A DNA stretch of 64,000 bases. Origin: Leclercia sp. 29361. Lineage in GTDB: Bacteria; Pseudomonadota; Gammaproteobacteria; Enterobacterales; Enterobacteriaceae. The notes under the pieces were generated by a model. The model saw nothing but the letters and a program-made list of their open reading frames with translations. It was not told the origin of the DNA and did no database searches. Position 1 is the first letter of the stretch. Each line of letters starts with the position of its first letter. The stretch is from contig NZ_CP049786.1 in assembly GCF_011290365.1 (NCBI RefSeq), positions 3,906,001 to 3,970,000 of the forward strand. The letters are read 5' to 3'. Below are positions 63,541 through 64,000 of the stretch, in pieces. A program made the translations under genes and the position numbers.

Positions 63541-64000
63541 CTACTTCCATTCGTCATCGAGGGTCAGGGTCAGGACGCGCGAATCGCGCAGTTGCCGGAA
63601 CCAGCTGGCCGACTTTTTAGCGCGTCGGGCGCGGTTATCCGCCAGGTCGATCTCAATCAGACCGTAGCGGTTCTTGAAGGCGTTCATCGGCGAGACGTTA
63701 TCGGTGAAGGCCCACAGCATGTACCCGTGGCAGTTCGCCCCCTCCTCCCGCGCCAGCAGGGTGTAATAGAGATGCTCGCTGATAAAGTTGATGCGGTAGT
63801 TGTCCTCGATAATGCCGTCACGGTTACGGTACTGGCCTTCGTTCTCAACCCCCATCCCGCTTTCGGCCACGAACCAGTCGATGTTGCGGTAGTCGTTTTT
63901 GATCCGCATCGCCATGTCGTAAATGATGCGCGGGGCGATCTCCCAGCCGCGGGAGGGGTTCATCCGCCGCCCCGGCAGCTCAAACGGCTCATAGTAGTAC
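63541..64000 (-). CDS. Glycoside hydrolase family 1 (6-phospho-beta-glucosidase type), 5' end beyond the window
   Basis: The C-terminal ~152 residues of a GH1 enzyme; family members run ~450-480 aa, so the start lies past 64000. Reading in from the edge: YYYEPFELPGRRMNPSRGWE, then the nucleophile region WFVAESGMGVENE and the aglycone/phosphate region GYMLWAFTDNVSPMNAF. The nucleophile motif has Ser where most family members have Asn (AESG for xENG). This subtype reminds me of phospho-beta-glucosidases of Gram-positive bacteria. Whether the substrate is phosphorylated cannot be settled from this part. Confidence 0.85.
   Translation of the reverse strand, partial: YYYEPFELPGRRMNPSRGWEIAPRIIYDMAMRIKNDYRNIDWFVAESGMGVENEGQYRNRDGIIEDNYRINFISEHLYYTLLAREEGANCHGYMLWAFTDNVSPMNAFKNRYGLIEIDLADNRARRAKKSASWFRQLRDSRVLTLTLDDEWK

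Overview
The window is a chromosomal core segment from a member of the Enterobacteriaceae. Gene order and protein sequence follow the Escherichia coli 62-64 min region (eno to galR) almost gene for gene. The differences point to the Enterobacter/Lelliottia/Leclercia side of the family, but I cannot name a genus from sequence alone. I see no prophage, IS element, integron or CRISPR array. Foreign-looking content is confined to the last ~1.8 kb.

Layout. (1) 1-7.6 kb, minus strand: eno (cut by the left edge), pyrG, mazG, relA and rlmD. The mazEF toxin-antitoxin pair found between relA and mazG in E. coli K-12 is absent, and a REP element lies there. (2) 7.6-15.7 kb: barA (+), then a minus-strand glucarate operon gudP-gudX-gudD followed by a glycerate 2-kinase gene. 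(3) 16-18.8 kb, minus: yqcC-truC-yqcA, the CsrB sRNA with its UvrY/SirA operators, and syd. (4) 18.9-25.4 kb, plus: queF, ppnN, sdaC-sdaB, xni. (5) 25.4-28.5 kb: gcvA-ygdD-rlmM (minus), the GcvB sRNA (plus) and ygdI (minus). (6) 28.6-35.7 kb: csdA-csdE (plus), tcdA and mltA (minus), three tandem initiator tRNA genes (plus), amiC (minus), argA (plus). (7) 36-54.5 kb, minus: recD, recB, ptrA, recC, the ppdC-ygdB-ppdB-ppdA pseudopilin cluster, thyA, lgt, ptsP, rppH. (8) 54.5-62.3 kb: a non-coding gap matching DARS2, mutH, ygdR and tas (plus), lplT and aas (minus), one Omr sRNA (minus), galR (plus). (9) 62.2-64 kb, minus: a GNAT gene, a UxuR-like GntR regulator and the 3' part of a family 1 glycosidase, where E. 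coli has lysA.

Themes. Several regulatory circuits are complete or nearly so within the window. BarA is the sensor kinase whose partner UvrY activates csrB through operators visible 175-190 bp upstream of it. GcvA and GcvB are divergent. RelA makes the ppGpp expected to act on the GC-rich discriminator of the initiator tRNA promoter. ArgA has two ARG boxes 3 bp apart. GalR has a GalR-type operator before its own gene. CsdA, CsdE and TcdA form one sulfur-transfer and tRNA-modification pathway. RecB, RecC and RecD form one enzyme, with the periplasmic protease gene ptrA between them.

I do not see a clearly undescribed multi-gene system. The items most worth checking are a structured 0.25-kb non-coding element between argA and recD, the GH1-GntR-GNAT cluster whose last gene overlaps galR tail to tail, a PurR-type palindrome far upstream of sdaC, the reduction from two Omr sRNAs to one, and glycerate kinase joined to the gud operon.
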